Below are positions 24,819 to 31,703 of a DNA stretch of 64,000 bases, one piece after another. How positions within the stretch are numbered: the first letter of the stretch is position 1; each line of letters opens with the position of its first letter. Made by a program: the position numbers and the translations under genes. Where the stretch lies: contig NZ_BMRC01000001.1 of the NCBI RefSeq assembly GCF_014648435.1, positions 568,481 to 632,480 of the forward strand. Reading direction: 5' to 3'. Origin of the DNA: Nonomuraea spiralis (GTDB lineage Bacteria > Actinomycetota > Actinomycetes > Streptosporangiales > Streptosporangiaceae). Under the pieces are notes generated by a model. That model did no database searches. It was not told the origin of the DNA and saw only the letters and a list, made by a program, of their open reading frames with translations.

Positions 24819-25325
24819 ATGAGACCTCTACGCTGGATCGTGTCCGCGACGGCCGCCGTACTGACCGTCTGGATCCTCCCCGGCGCCGCCCACGCCGCCG
24901 CCCCCGTGCACATCAAGGAGGCCGAGCAGAGCAAGTGCCTCGACATCCGGACCGAGGACGACATCTTCGTCCCCGGCGCCCGGCTGCAGCGCTTCACCTG
25001 CCACAGCGTCCGCGAGCAGCAGTGGGAGATCGTCCCGCTGCCCGGCGACTCCTTCGTCCTGCGCAACCCGGCCACGCAGCTGTGCGTCGCCGTGGACTCG
25101 GCCGCCTTCGGCGCGCAGGTGGTGGAACGGGCCTGCAGCGACACCAACCCGGGCGTCCGGTGGTTCACGCTGGGCGGCGTGCCGTTCGTCAAGGGGTCGG
25201 GGTTCAACCAGATCCGCTCGTCGCTGGCCTCCGGAAGCTGCCTGGACACCCTCGACACCTTCGTCAAGATCTTCCCCTGCTCGCCGGGGCTGAACAACAA
25301 GGCCCAGCTCTGGGCCGCGGTCTGA
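24819..25325 (+). CDS. Secreted ricin-type beta-trefoil lectin-like protein
   Basis: The 168-residue protein has a signal peptide (about 1-27, ending GAAHAAAP). The mature part resembles a single beta-trefoil unit: repeated CL/CV-containing strands (KCLDIRTEDD, LCVAVDSAA, SCLDTLDTF) and QQWEIVPL / AQLWAAV as the QxW motifs. Six cysteines can pair. It probably binds carbohydrate outside the cell, without a catalytic domain. AAGGAG precedes the ATG. The gene converges with a TetR gene across a hairpin. Confidence 0.8.
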   Translation: MRPLRWIVSATAAVLTVWILPGAAHAAAPVHIKEAEQSKCLDIRTEDDIFVPGARLQRFTCHSVREQQWEIVPLPGDSFVLRNPATQLCVAVDSAAFGAQVVERACSDTNPGVRWFTLGGVPFVKGSGFNQIRSSLASGSCLDTLDTFVKIFPCSPGLNNKAQLWAAV

Positions 25326-25348
25326 GGGTCCGCGCCCCCTGCCCTCAG
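25322..25348. terminator. Hairpin between convergent genes
   Basis: CTGAGGG at 25322-25328 pairs with CCCTCAG at 25342-25348. The structure spans the stop codons of the lectin-like gene and the TetR gene. Confidence 0.6.
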
Positions 25349-25914
25349 GCCGGGGGCCAGTTCCTGAGCACGGAGTCGAGGGCGTCCAGAGTCCTGGACC
25401 AGGAGGCGTCCGCCGCGCGGGAGTGGCGGCGGAACCCGCCGGCCGTCTCCAGGGTCACATAGCCGTGCAGCGTGCTGTGAAGCATGCGTACGGCGTCGGT
25501 CTGGTCGGGTTCGGCCAGGTCGTAGCCGCGCAGGATGGCCCGCGTCAGGTCCGAGTGCCGGCGGCCCGCGTCGAGGTCCAGCGACTCGGAGTCGAGCTCG
25601 ATCTGCGTGGCGGCGTAGCGGCCAGGATGCTCCTTGGCGTAGTCGCGGTAGGCGTCGGCGAAGGGGATCAGCGCGTCCTTGCCCGACCGGCCGGCCAGCG
25701 CGGCGGCGGCCCGGTCGGCCATCTCGCCCAGAGCCAGCTCAGCGACCCTGACCCGCAGCTCCTGGAGGTCCTTGACGTGCGCGTACAGGGCGGCGGGTTT
25801 GACGCCGAAGCCGCGGGCCAGCGCGGAGACGGTCACGTTGTGGAAGCCGACCTCGTCGGCCAGCTCGGCCGCCGCCCTGACCAGCCGCTCCACCGTCACA
25901 CCCGCCCGTGCCAT
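25345..25914 (-). CDS. TetR/AcrR-family regulator (TetR_C_33 type)
   Basis: The 189-residue protein has the N-terminal helix-turn-helix (LVRAAAELADEVGFHNVTVSALARGFGVKPAALYAHVKDLQEL). The C-terminal domain has the WHG-type pattern ILRGYDLAEPDQTDAVRMLHSTLHGYVTLE. It faces the FBP-domain gene at 25982 across a 67-bp AT-rich gap with nested inverted repeats. It likely controls that gene and itself. Confidence 0.9.
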   Translation of the reverse strand: MARAGVTVERLVRAAAELADEVGFHNVTVSALARGFGVKPAALYAHVKDLQELRVRVAELALGEMADRAAAALAGRSGKDALIPFADAYRDYAKEHPGRYAATQIELDSESLDLDAGRRHSDLTRAILRGYDLAEPDQTDAVRMLHSTLHGYVTLETAGGFRRHSRAADASWSRTLDALDSVLRNWPPA

Positions 25915-25921
25915 GCGCCAC

Positions 25922-25965
25922 CCTTCTTACAGGTTTTAAGTATTTGCATACTACCCTTAAGAAGG
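25922..25965. promoter_or_regulatory. Nested inverted repeats between TetR and FBP-domain genes
   Basis: Outer arms CCTTCTTA (25922-25929) and TAAGAAGG (25958-25965) are perfect complements. An inner pair AGTAT (25939-25943) and ATACT (25948-25952) surrounds TTGC. The region is far more AT-rich than its surroundings and fits an operator plus divergent promoter. Confidence 0.6.
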
Positions 25966-25981
25966 ATTAGCCTCCACGCCC

Positions 25982-26479
25982 ATGAGACCCCTGACCGAAC
26001 ACGACATCCGCACGTCGTTCATCAACTGCTCCAAGGGCGAGGCCAAGCGCGCCGAGCTGCCCAGAGACCTGCCCGACCTGCCTTGGGACGACCTCGACTT
26101 CCTGGGCTGGCGAGATCCGGGCGCCCCCGAGCGCGCCTACCTGGTCGCCGGCGGCGACGGCCCCCTGGTGGGGGTCGCGCTGCGGGTGACCTCCGGCGCC
26201 GCGCGCGCCTTCACCTCACGCAGCATGTGCTCACTCTGCCTGACCACGCACACCAGCGGCGGCGTGGCCCTGATGACCGCCCGGCGCACCGGCGAGCCCG
26301 GCCGCCAGGGCAACACGGTCGGGCAGTACATGTGCGCCGACCTCGCCTGCCCCCTCTACCTGCGCGGGAAGAGGCAGGCCGCGGGGGCCGGGGTCGTCGA
26401 GGAGTCGCTGACCCTTGAGGAGAAGCTCGCCCGCACCCACGCCAACGTGCGCGCCTTCCTGGACAAGGTGGCCGCCTGA
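25982..26479 (+). CDS. FBP-domain (elongation factor G-binding, FusB-like) zinc protein
   Basis: The 165-residue protein has four cysteines in the pattern Cys83-x2-Cys86 and Cys118-x4-Cys123, with SMCSLCLTTH and MCADLACPLYLRGK, as in the FBP treble-clef zinc finger. Relatives of this fold include FusB/FusC, which bind EF-G and protect it from fusidic acid. In actinomycetes the function is mostly untested. The gene lies directly opposite a TetR regulator with shared operator-like repeats, so it may be inducible. A direct antibiotic-resistance role is not proven here. Confidence 0.85.
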   Translation: MRPLTEHDIRTSFINCSKGEAKRAELPRDLPDLPWDDLDFLGWRDPGAPERAYLVAGGDGPLVGVALRVTSGAARAFTSRSMCSLCLTTHTSGGVALMTARRTGEPGRQGNTVGQYMCADLACPLYLRGKRQAAGAGVVEESLTLEEKLARTHANVRAFLDKVAA

Positions 26480-26487
26480 CCGGCCGC

Positions 26488-27435
26488 CTACTCGTCGTCC
26501 CAGGCCATCGAGCTGATCCGCCACCCGGCGGGCGTCCGGACGAACTGGGTGATCTTACGGCCCGCGCCCTCGAACCGCGCGCCGTCCCGGACGCCGGACT
26601 TGCGGTAGTCGCTGAACCGGTGGGCGATCGACCCGGAGATCTCGGTGCGCTCGGCCACCTCCCACTCGGAGAACTCCGTGAGCGTCCCGTCGGTCAGCAG
26701 CTTCTGCCGGGGCTCGACGAAGCCGTCGAGGTCGTAGGCCACCGGCTCGCCCCCGGTGTTGTTGACGATCGTGACCTGCGGGATGCACAGGTCGCGGACG
26801 GCGGCGACGTCCGCGACGCGTCCGGCGGTGTTGGTGAAGGCGTCCAGGAAGGCGGCCATCAGCCCGTCGAGCTCGGCCTTGGCGCCCGTGGCGGGCGCGT
26901 CGCCGGCCAGCAGCGCCCAGACCTCGCTGTCGTGCCGCTCGCCCCGGTGCGGGTAACGCGCGCGCAGCACGCCCTCGCGGGTCATGCCGAGCCGGCGCGC
27001 GACCTCGATGCTGCGGGTGTTGCCCGCCGAGACCCACCACTCGACCCGGGTCATGCCGCGTTCCCCGAACGCCCAGTCGATCAGCAGCCGGCAGGCCCGG
27101 GTCACCAGCCCGTGGCCCTGCCCGGCGGGCTCCAGCCAGCAGCCGACCTCGCACACCCCCGACACGGCGTCGAACCTGGTGAACATGACGCCGCCGACCA
27201 GCGTGCCGGCCAGCCAGATCCCGTAGATGCGGCCGCCGTCGGCGGCCTGGTCGTCGGCGTACCGCTGCAGGACCGCCGTGGCGGAGGCGAGGTCGGTGCT
27301 GCGCGCCGCCCAGGGGATCCACGGATCCACGATCGCGCGGGCACGGTCGATGTGGTCGAGGAACTCCTGCGCCTGCCAGGGCTCCAAGGGGCGCAGCAGG
27401 GCGTCGTCGCCGAGCGGCAGTGTGAACACGGACAC
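26488..27435 (-). CDS. GNAT acetyltransferase fused to SnoaL-like domain
   Basis: The 315-residue protein joins two domains. Residues 1-175 are a RimJ/RimL-type GNAT domain (LLRPLEPWQAQEFLDHID, CEVGCWLEPAGQGHGLVTRAC, VEWWVSAGNTRSIEVARRLGM). Residues about 185-315 are an NTF2/SnoaL-like domain (LDGLMAAFLDAFTN, DLDGFVEPRQKLLTDG, GAGRKITQFVRTPAGWRISSMAWDDE). GTG 27435 gives the natural start. N-terminal acetylation of a protein or small amine is likely for the first domain; the second may bind substrate. The gene is divergent from a TetR gene only 45 bp away. Confidence 0.82.
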   Translation of the reverse strand: MSVFTLPLGDDALLRPLEPWQAQEFLDHIDRARAIVDPWIPWAARSTDLASATAVLQRYADDQAADGGRIYGIWLAGTLVGGVMFTRFDAVSGVCEVGCWLEPAGQGHGLVTRACRLLIDWAFGERGMTRVEWWVSAGNTRSIEVARRLGMTREGVLRARYPHRGERHDSEVWALLAGDAPATGAKAELDGLMAAFLDAFTNTAGRVADVAAVRDLCIPQVTIVNNTGGEPVAYDLDGFVEPRQKLLTDGTLTEFSEWEVAERTEISGSIAHRFSDYRKSGVRDGARFEGAGRKITQFVRTPAGWRISSMAWDDE

Positions 27436-27451
27436 CGTCCAATGGGTACGT

Positions 27452-27461
27452 AACGAGCGTT
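27452..27461. promoter_or_regulatory. Small palindrome between GNAT-SnoaL and TetR genes
   Basis: AACG-AG-CGTT lies in the middle of the 45-bp gap between the two divergent starts. It is short, so the call rests mainly on position. Confidence 0.35.
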
Positions 27462-27480
27462 CGGTATGTAAGGTAGCAGC

Positions 27481-28092
27481 ATGGCACCCGCTCCCGGAGA
27501 CCGTGAAGCCCGCCGCGAGGACGTTTCCCAGGCGGTCTGGCAGGTGCTGGCCGACAAGGGGTTCGGCGGGCTGACCCTGCGCGCCGTCGCCACCGCCATG
27601 GGCGCCTCGACCGGCCTGCTCATGCACTACTTCCCGACCAAACGGGCCCTGGTCGCACACGCCCTCGACCTGCTGGAGAAACGTACGGCCGCCCGTCCCC
27701 GGCGCGAGCCGCCGGCCGCCGGGCTGGCCGCGCTCAGGGCCGCGCTGCTCGACATCCTGCCGCTGGCCCCCGGCGATGTCGCCCGCAACCGTATCTGGGT
27801 CAGCTCATGGGACCTGGCCCTGGCCGACGACGACCTCGGCGCCGACCAGGGCGCCCGCTACGAACGGCTGCGCTCGTCGCTGCTGCGCCACCTGGAGACC
27901 GCCCGCGACCTCGGCGAACTGCCCCCGGCCGCCGACCCGGGACGGCTCGCGGCCACCGTCGTCGCCTTCACGCACGGCCTGGTCGTCCAGGCGCTGTTCG
28001 ACCCCGCCCGCTTCCCCGAGGACGTGCAGACGTCCCTGCTCGACGACTTCCTCGCCTCGATCGCGGAGCCTCTGCCGGCCCGCGGTCCGTGA
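27481..28092 (+). CDS. TetR-family regulator (BetI-like)
   Basis: The 203-residue protein has the helix-turn-helix at about 10-58 (AVWQVLADKGFGGLTLRAVATAMGASTGLLMHYFPTKRALVAHAL), whose LMHYF block is typical of the BetI/TetR_C_6 branch. The C-terminal part (NRIWVSSWDLALADDDL) also fits that branch. The divergent GNAT-SnoaL gene is the likely target. It converges on the NAD(P)-binding gene, 9 bp away. Confidence 0.9.
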   Translation: MAPAPGDREARREDVSQAVWQVLADKGFGGLTLRAVATAMGASTGLLMHYFPTKRALVAHALDLLEKRTAARPRREPPAAGLAALRAALLDILPLAPGDVARNRIWVSSWDLALADDDLGADQGARYERLRSSLLRHLETARDLGELPPAADPGRLAATVVAFTHGLVVQALFDPARFPEDVQTSLLDDFLASIAEPLPARGP

Positions 28093-28101
28093 CGCCGTCC
28101 C

Positions 28102-28740
28102 TCAGGTGGCCACGGAGACGACGTGGCCGATCGAGGCGGGGTCGCCGGCCAGCCTCAGCATGCAGTGGGCCAGGTCGGCGCGGGTGGTGGACCGGCCGCC
28201 GCGCACGTTGAGGTCCACGGCCGTGCGGTAGCGGCCGGTCAGCCCGCTGTTCAGCAGCCGGGCCGGGCGCACGATCGTCCAGTCCAGATCGCGGGCCCGC
28301 AGCAGGCGCTCGGCCGCGGCCAGGTCGGTGTAGGAGTTCTTGAACAGCGGCTGCACGACGAGGGGCTTGAGCACGTACCGGGTGAACGGGCCGTCACCGG
28401 CGTCGGTGACCAGGCCGGCGGCGCTCACCAGCAGCAGCCGCCGGGCGGAGACACGTTCCATGGCCTGCGTGATCGAGCGCATGCTCGTGGTGTGCACGGT
28501 GGTCGGGCCCCGGTCGCGCGAGCCGAGCGCGATCAGCACGGCGTCCCTGCCCTTGATCGCCGGGGCGATGGCCTGGGGATCGGCCACGTCGGCGGTCACG
28601 GTCTCGACCCGGTCGCGCAGGTCGGCGGGCAACCGGGCGGGATCGCGGACGACGGCGGTGACCTCGTGCCCCAGATCGAGCGCCTGCCGGACGAGCTCAC
28701 GCCCGGTGCCGCCGGTCGCGCCGAAGATGACGAGCCTCAT
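28102..28740 (-). CDS. NAD(P)H-binding (NmrA/atypical SDR) protein
   Basis: The 212-residue protein has the Rossmann motif GATGGTGRELV at residues 7-17 and the DWTIVRPARL segment of the NAD(P)H-binding family that includes flavin-reductase-like and anchor-protein reductases. The catalytic residues of classical SDR enzymes are absent. It may be a redox sensor or quinone reductase-type enzyme. A 20-bp palindrome lies 25 bp upstream of its start and at the end of the upstream TetR gene, so it is probably repressed by that TetR. Confidence 0.85.
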   Translation of the reverse strand: MRLVIFGATGGTGRELVRQALDLGHEVTAVVRDPARLPADLRDRVETVTADVADPQAIAPAIKGRDAVLIALGSRDRGPTTVHTTSMRSITQAMERVSARRLLLVSAAGLVTDAGDGPFTRYVLKPLVVQPLFKNSYTDLAAAERLLRARDLDWTIVRPARLLNSGLTGRYRTAVDLNVRGGRSTTRADLAHCMLRLAGDPASIGHVVSVAT

Positions 28741-28765
28741 GTCGTGTTCCCCTTCACCGGAGAGT

Positions 28766-28785
28766 GGGTGAATACTTACTCACCC
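28766..28785. promoter_or_regulatory. TetR operator upstream of the NAD(P)H-binding gene
   Basis: GGGTGA (28766-28771) and TCACCC (28780-28785) flank an ATACTTAC centre. On the minus strand it reads TGAGTAAGTATTCA, a motif type common for TetR regulators of oxidoreductases. It lies between the TetR stop and the start of the downstream gene. Confidence 0.65.
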
Positions 28786-29426
28786 TACTCGCCGGAGGGT
28801 CCGGCGGCGCCCGAGGGCTCCCGCGTGCGCGAAGGCCCTGCGGCGCCGCCGGAGGCGTGGGCGGCCGCCAGGATCCGGGCCGTCTCCACGACCGCCGCAC
28901 GGCGCCGGGCCAGCGCCCTGCCGGGATCGGGCTCGTCGAGGATGAGCCGGCGCATCTGCGGTACGGCGAAGTTCCAGGCCACCAGCCCGAGGACGGTGAA
29001 CAGCCAGTCCTGGGCGGTGGGCCGGTCGCTCATGCCGGCCGCGGTCAGGCCGTCGACGTGCCCGACGTAGGACTCCCTGCGCTCGCCTTCCCCCTCGACC
29101 GGGGCCTCGCCCACCTCCAGCGCCTCCCACATCAGCAGCCGCAGCAGCTCCGGATGCTCCTGGTACCAGTCGAACAGCACGCCGACGGCCTCGGGCAACG
29201 TACGCGGGTCGAGGCTCACCGCGTGGCAGATCTCGTCGATCTTGGCCCGTACGACCGTGCCGAACAACTTCTCCTTGCCGCCGAAGTAGAGGTAGATCGC
29301 CTGCTTGTTGGCCCGGGCGGCGGCCGAGATGCGGTCGATCCTGGCCCCGGCCAGGCCGTGCTCGGCGTACTCGGCCGTGGCGGCGGCGAGGATGCGCTGT
29401 CTGGTGGCCTCCGCGTCGTAGGTCAT
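28785..29426 (-). CDS. TetR/AcrR-family regulator
   Basis: The 213-residue protein has an N-terminal DNA-binding domain (ILAAATAEYAEHGLAGARIDRISAAARANKQAIYLYFGGKEKLFGTVV) and a TetR_C_17-like effector domain (FDWYQEHPELLRLLMWEALE). The last 20 residues are Gly/Pro/Ser-rich and probably disordered. It lies between a divergent SDR gene, with a clear inverted repeat in the gap, and a downstream NAD(P)H-binding gene with its own palindrome. It may control either or both; the two palindromes differ in sequence, so two regulators are possible. Confidence 0.9.
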   Translation of the reverse strand: MTYDAEATRQRILAAATAEYAEHGLAGARIDRISAAARANKQAIYLYFGGKEKLFGTVVRAKIDEICHAVSLDPRTLPEAVGVLFDWYQEHPELLRLLMWEALEVGEAPVEGEGERRESYVGHVDGLTAAGMSDRPTAQDWLFTVLGLVAWNFAVPQMRRLILDEPDPGRALARRRAAVVETARILAAAHASGGAAGPSRTREPSGAAGPSGE

Positions 29427-29481
29427 GCGAACAATTAAACCATCCAGTTGACATTTGCCCGGGAGCGCGCCAGGGTTCTCT

Positions 29482-29501
29482 TAAACCAACCGTATGGTTT
29501 A
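29482..29501. promoter_or_regulatory. Inverted repeat before the SDR gene
   Basis: TAAACCA and TGGTTTA form perfect 7-bp arms around ACCGTA. A matching half-site (TTAAACCA) occurs at 29435-29442, next to the TetR start. TTGACA at 29448-29453 may be a -35 element. The layout fits repression of both divergent genes by the TetR protein. Confidence 0.7.
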
Positions 29502-29520
29502 TTTGTTGAGGAGAGAGATC

Positions 29521-30303
29521 ATGACTGTCGACACCCTTGCCCCCGTGCCCGTCGGCCTGCCGCTGCCCGCCGCGCTGGACGGCCGTACCGTGGTGGTCGT
29601 CGGGGGCAGCTCCGGCATCGGGCTCGCGGCCGGCGCGCTGCTGGCCTCCGTCGGGGCCCGCGTGGTGCTCGTGGCCCGCGACCGCGACCGCCTGGCCGCC
29701 GCCGTCGAGCAGGTACGCACCCCCGCGAGCACCGTGATCGGGATCGCCGCCGACGGCACCGACGAGGACGACCTGCGGCGCGTTCTGGACGAGGCCGGCG
29801 GCCCGGTGGACCACGTGCTGGTCACCGCGGGCGGCCTGGCCGGCGGGCCGTTCCTCGACACGCCCGCCGACCGGCTCCGGCAGGCCGTGGACGGCCGGTT
29901 CTGGGGCGCCTACGGCGCGGCCCGCGTCGCGGCCCGGGCCATGGCGCCCGGCGGATCCATCACCTTCAGCTCCGGCCTCTACCTCCAGCGGCCCATCCCC
30001 GGAGCCGCCGCCGCCATCGCGATCCTCGGCGCCGTCGAAGGGCTCACCAGGACCCTGGCCGTCGAGCTCGCGCCCCTGCGGCTGCGGGTCAACGCCGTCA
30101 GGTACGGCGTGGTGGACACCCCGCTCTCGCGCGGCAGCCTCGGCCTCGACGGGGACGAGGCGGTGGCCGCGGCCGGCCGTGGCATGCCGCTCGGCCGGTT
30201 CGGCACGGCGCAGGAGGCGGCCTCGGCCTCGTTGTTCCTCATGACCAACAACTTCGTGACCGGGACCGTGCTCACCGTGGACGGGGGCCAGACCCTGGTC
30301 TGA
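29521..30303 (+). CDS. SDR-fold protein with substituted catalytic residues
   Basis: The 260-residue protein has the cofactor motif GGSSGIG at 28-34, the structural TAGG strand, ITFSSG with the usual catalytic Ser region at 150-151, and the C-terminal GTVLTVDGGQTLV of classical short-chain dehydrogenases. Where the YxxxK catalytic pair should be (before GAVEGLTRTLAVEL) the sequence has Ala165 and Leu169, so Tyr and Lys are both missing. It may bind NAD(P) without normal reductase chemistry. The start ATG 29521 has GAGGAGAG upstream and lies just after a palindrome for the divergent TetR. Confidence 0.85.
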   Translation: MTVDTLAPVPVGLPLPAALDGRTVVVVGGSSGIGLAAGALLASVGARVVLVARDRDRLAAAVEQVRTPASTVIGIAADGTDEDDLRRVLDEAGGPVDHVLVTAGGLAGGPFLDTPADRLRQAVDGRFWGAYGAARVAARAMAPGGSITFSSGLYLQRPIPGAAAAIAILGAVEGLTRTLAVELAPLRLRVNAVRYGVVDTPLSRGSLGLDGDEAVAAAGRGMPLGRFGTAQEAASASLFLMTNNFVTGTVLTVDGGQTLV

Positions 30304-30336
30304 CACCCCCGCCCGTGGCCGCCGCCGGGGGCGTCA
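30301..30336. terminator. Hairpin between convergent genes
   Basis: Arms 30301-30311 and 30326-30336 pair at 10 of 11 positions and span the end of the SDR gene and of the VOC-like gene. Confidence 0.55.
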
Positions 30337-30732
30337 GGCCAGGTTGAGCTGCCAGGACACGCCGAACCGGTCAGCCAGCCAGCCGAACCTGGTGCTGAAG
30401 CCGTACGAGCCGATCGGCATCAGCGCCTGGCCGCCCTCCAGCAGCGCCGCGTACAGCCGGTCGATCTCCTCCTCGGTGTCGCAGGCGACCCAGATCGAGA
30501 TCGAGGGCGTGAAACCGAAGGCGTGCTGCTGGTTGCTGTCGATGCACATGTACTCCTGGCCGGCCAGGGTGAACGTGGCGTGCTTGACGGTGCCCTCGGG
30601 GCCCGGCTCGCCAGGGCCGTAGTGGGAGACGGCCACCACCTTGGAGTCCTCGAACAGGGACACGTAGAAGGTCATGGCCTCCTCGGCGTCGCCGTTCTGG
30701 AACATCAGGAACGTCGTGGTCTTCTGGCTCAT
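30334..30732 (-). CDS. PhnB-like VOC-fold protein
   Basis: The 132-residue protein has the 3-demethylubiquinone-methyltransferase/PhnB-like beginning TTTFLMFQNGDAEEAMTFYVSLFEDSKV and the end FSTRFGWLADRFGVSWQLNL, typical of glyoxalase-fold proteins of unknown reaction. The ATG overlaps the stop of the SRPBCC gene (ATGA). It is the third gene of an ArsR-SRPBCC-VOC operon, a frequent combination in actinomycetes. A ligand-binding function linked to the SRPBCC partner is likely, but not shown. Confidence 0.88.
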   Translation of the reverse strand: MSQKTTTFLMFQNGDAEEAMTFYVSLFEDSKVVAVSHYGPGEPGPEGTVKHATFTLAGQEYMCIDSNQQHAFGFTPSISIWVACDTEEEIDRLYAALLEGGQALMPIGSYGFSTRFGWLADRFGVSWQLNLA

Positions 30733-31346
30733 GCCTGGTCCTCCGGAGGCAGGTAGAAGGCGGTGGTGCCGGCGACGGCGGTGGCGGCGGTCTCGGGCGC
30801 GGCGCCCGAGCGTTCGAAGGCCGCCCCCCACGCCTGGCTGCTGGCGGTGATGAAACGCCGGCCGTCGCCGGTCAGCTCGAAGCCGCTCTTGTCGGGCGGC
30901 GGCCCGCCCGCGAGGTGCAGGCCCAGGCCCAGCAGCGCCAGGTCCCAGCCGACGCCGACCGCTCCGGGGCCGTAGCGCCCCCACATCTCCGGCGGCACCT
31001 CGGCGGTGTGCCGCAGCTCGAACAGGGTGCCCTCGTCCTCGGCCGACAGGCGCACCTCGACCTCCGAGAAGCCGGGGTCGGGCCCGAACAGCCAGCTCAC
31101 CCTGAGGTAGGCGGGCGGCTCGCAGTCGAGGATTTCCCCGCCCGCGTTGCCTTCGAGCTGGTACGTGCCCCCGAGCCGCAGGTCGCCCGAGACGGGCAGG
31201 AACCAGCGGGCCAGGCGCTCGGCGTCGGTGCAGGCGTCCCAGACGTCCTTCACCTCGGCGTCGTAGTGCCTGGTCAGTACAACGGTCTTGCGCTCACCGT
31301 CCTTCAGCTCCCGCCTGATCCGGGATATCTCGTCCAGACTGTCCAT
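30729..31346 (-). CDS. AHSA1/SRPBCC-domain protein
   Basis: The 205-residue protein has the AHSA1-type block VVLTRHYDAEVKDVWDACTDAERLARWFLP at about 22-51 and LRVSWLFGPDPGFSEVEVRL. It starts 53 nt inside the ArsR gene and overlaps the VOC gene by 4 nt, so the three are tightly co-translated. Such ArsR-coupled SRPBCC proteins are widespread; the ligand is unknown. Confidence 0.88.
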   Translation of the reverse strand: MDSLDEISRIRRELKDGERKTVVLTRHYDAEVKDVWDACTDAERLARWFLPVSGDLRLGGTYQLEGNAGGEILDCEPPAYLRVSWLFGPDPGFSEVEVRLSAEDEGTLFELRHTAEVPPEMWGRYGPGAVGVGWDLALLGLGLHLAGGPPPDKSGFELTGDGRRFITASSQAWGAAFERSGAAPETAATAVAGTTAFYLPPEDQA

Positions 31347-31671
31347 CTTGTTTCTTTCTCCTGCCCCGCACCAGTTCGGTGGCCAGCGCGTCGAGGCGCT
31401 GCTCCCAGAACCCGCGGAAATGATCGAGCCAGAGGTCGACCTCCCGCAGCGGCGCGAACTCCACGGCGTAGAGCCGTCGCGTGCCCTGGGCCCGCACGGT
31501 GGCGAACCCGTTGTCGCGCAGCACCTTCAGGTGCTGGGAGACGGCCGGCTGGGAGATGCCGAACTCTCGCTGGATGACTGTGGTGACCTCGCCGGAACTC
31601 TGCTCGCCGCCGGCCAGCAGCTCCAGGATCCGGCGGCGGACCGGATCACCGAGGACGTCGAACGCGTGCAC
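31294..31671 (-). CDS. ArsR-family winged-helix regulator
   Basis: The 125-residue protein has DPVRRRILELLAGGEQSSGEVTTVIQREFGISQPAVSQHLKVLRDNGFATVRAQGTRRLY, the ArsR/SmtB winged helix. No CxC metal site is present, so it belongs to the non-metal group found in front of SRPBCC genes. The last 17 or so residues overlap the SRPBCC gene in another frame by 53 nt. It probably represses its own operon. Confidence 0.92.
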   Translation of the reverse strand: MHAFDVLGDPVRRRILELLAGGEQSSGEVTTVIQREFGISQPAVSQHLKVLRDNGFATVRAQGTRRLYAVEFAPLREVDLWLDHFRGFWEQRLDALATELVRGRRKKQDGQSGRDIPDQAGAEGR

Positions 31672-31703
31672 GACCTCAGTGTTTCAGGGCAGGCTTATAT
31701 AAG

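Noticed and set aside
29448..29498. TTGACA with TATGGT as a single promoter
   Set aside because: The spacing is about 39 bp, far from the 16-19 bp needed; they may belong to two promoters.
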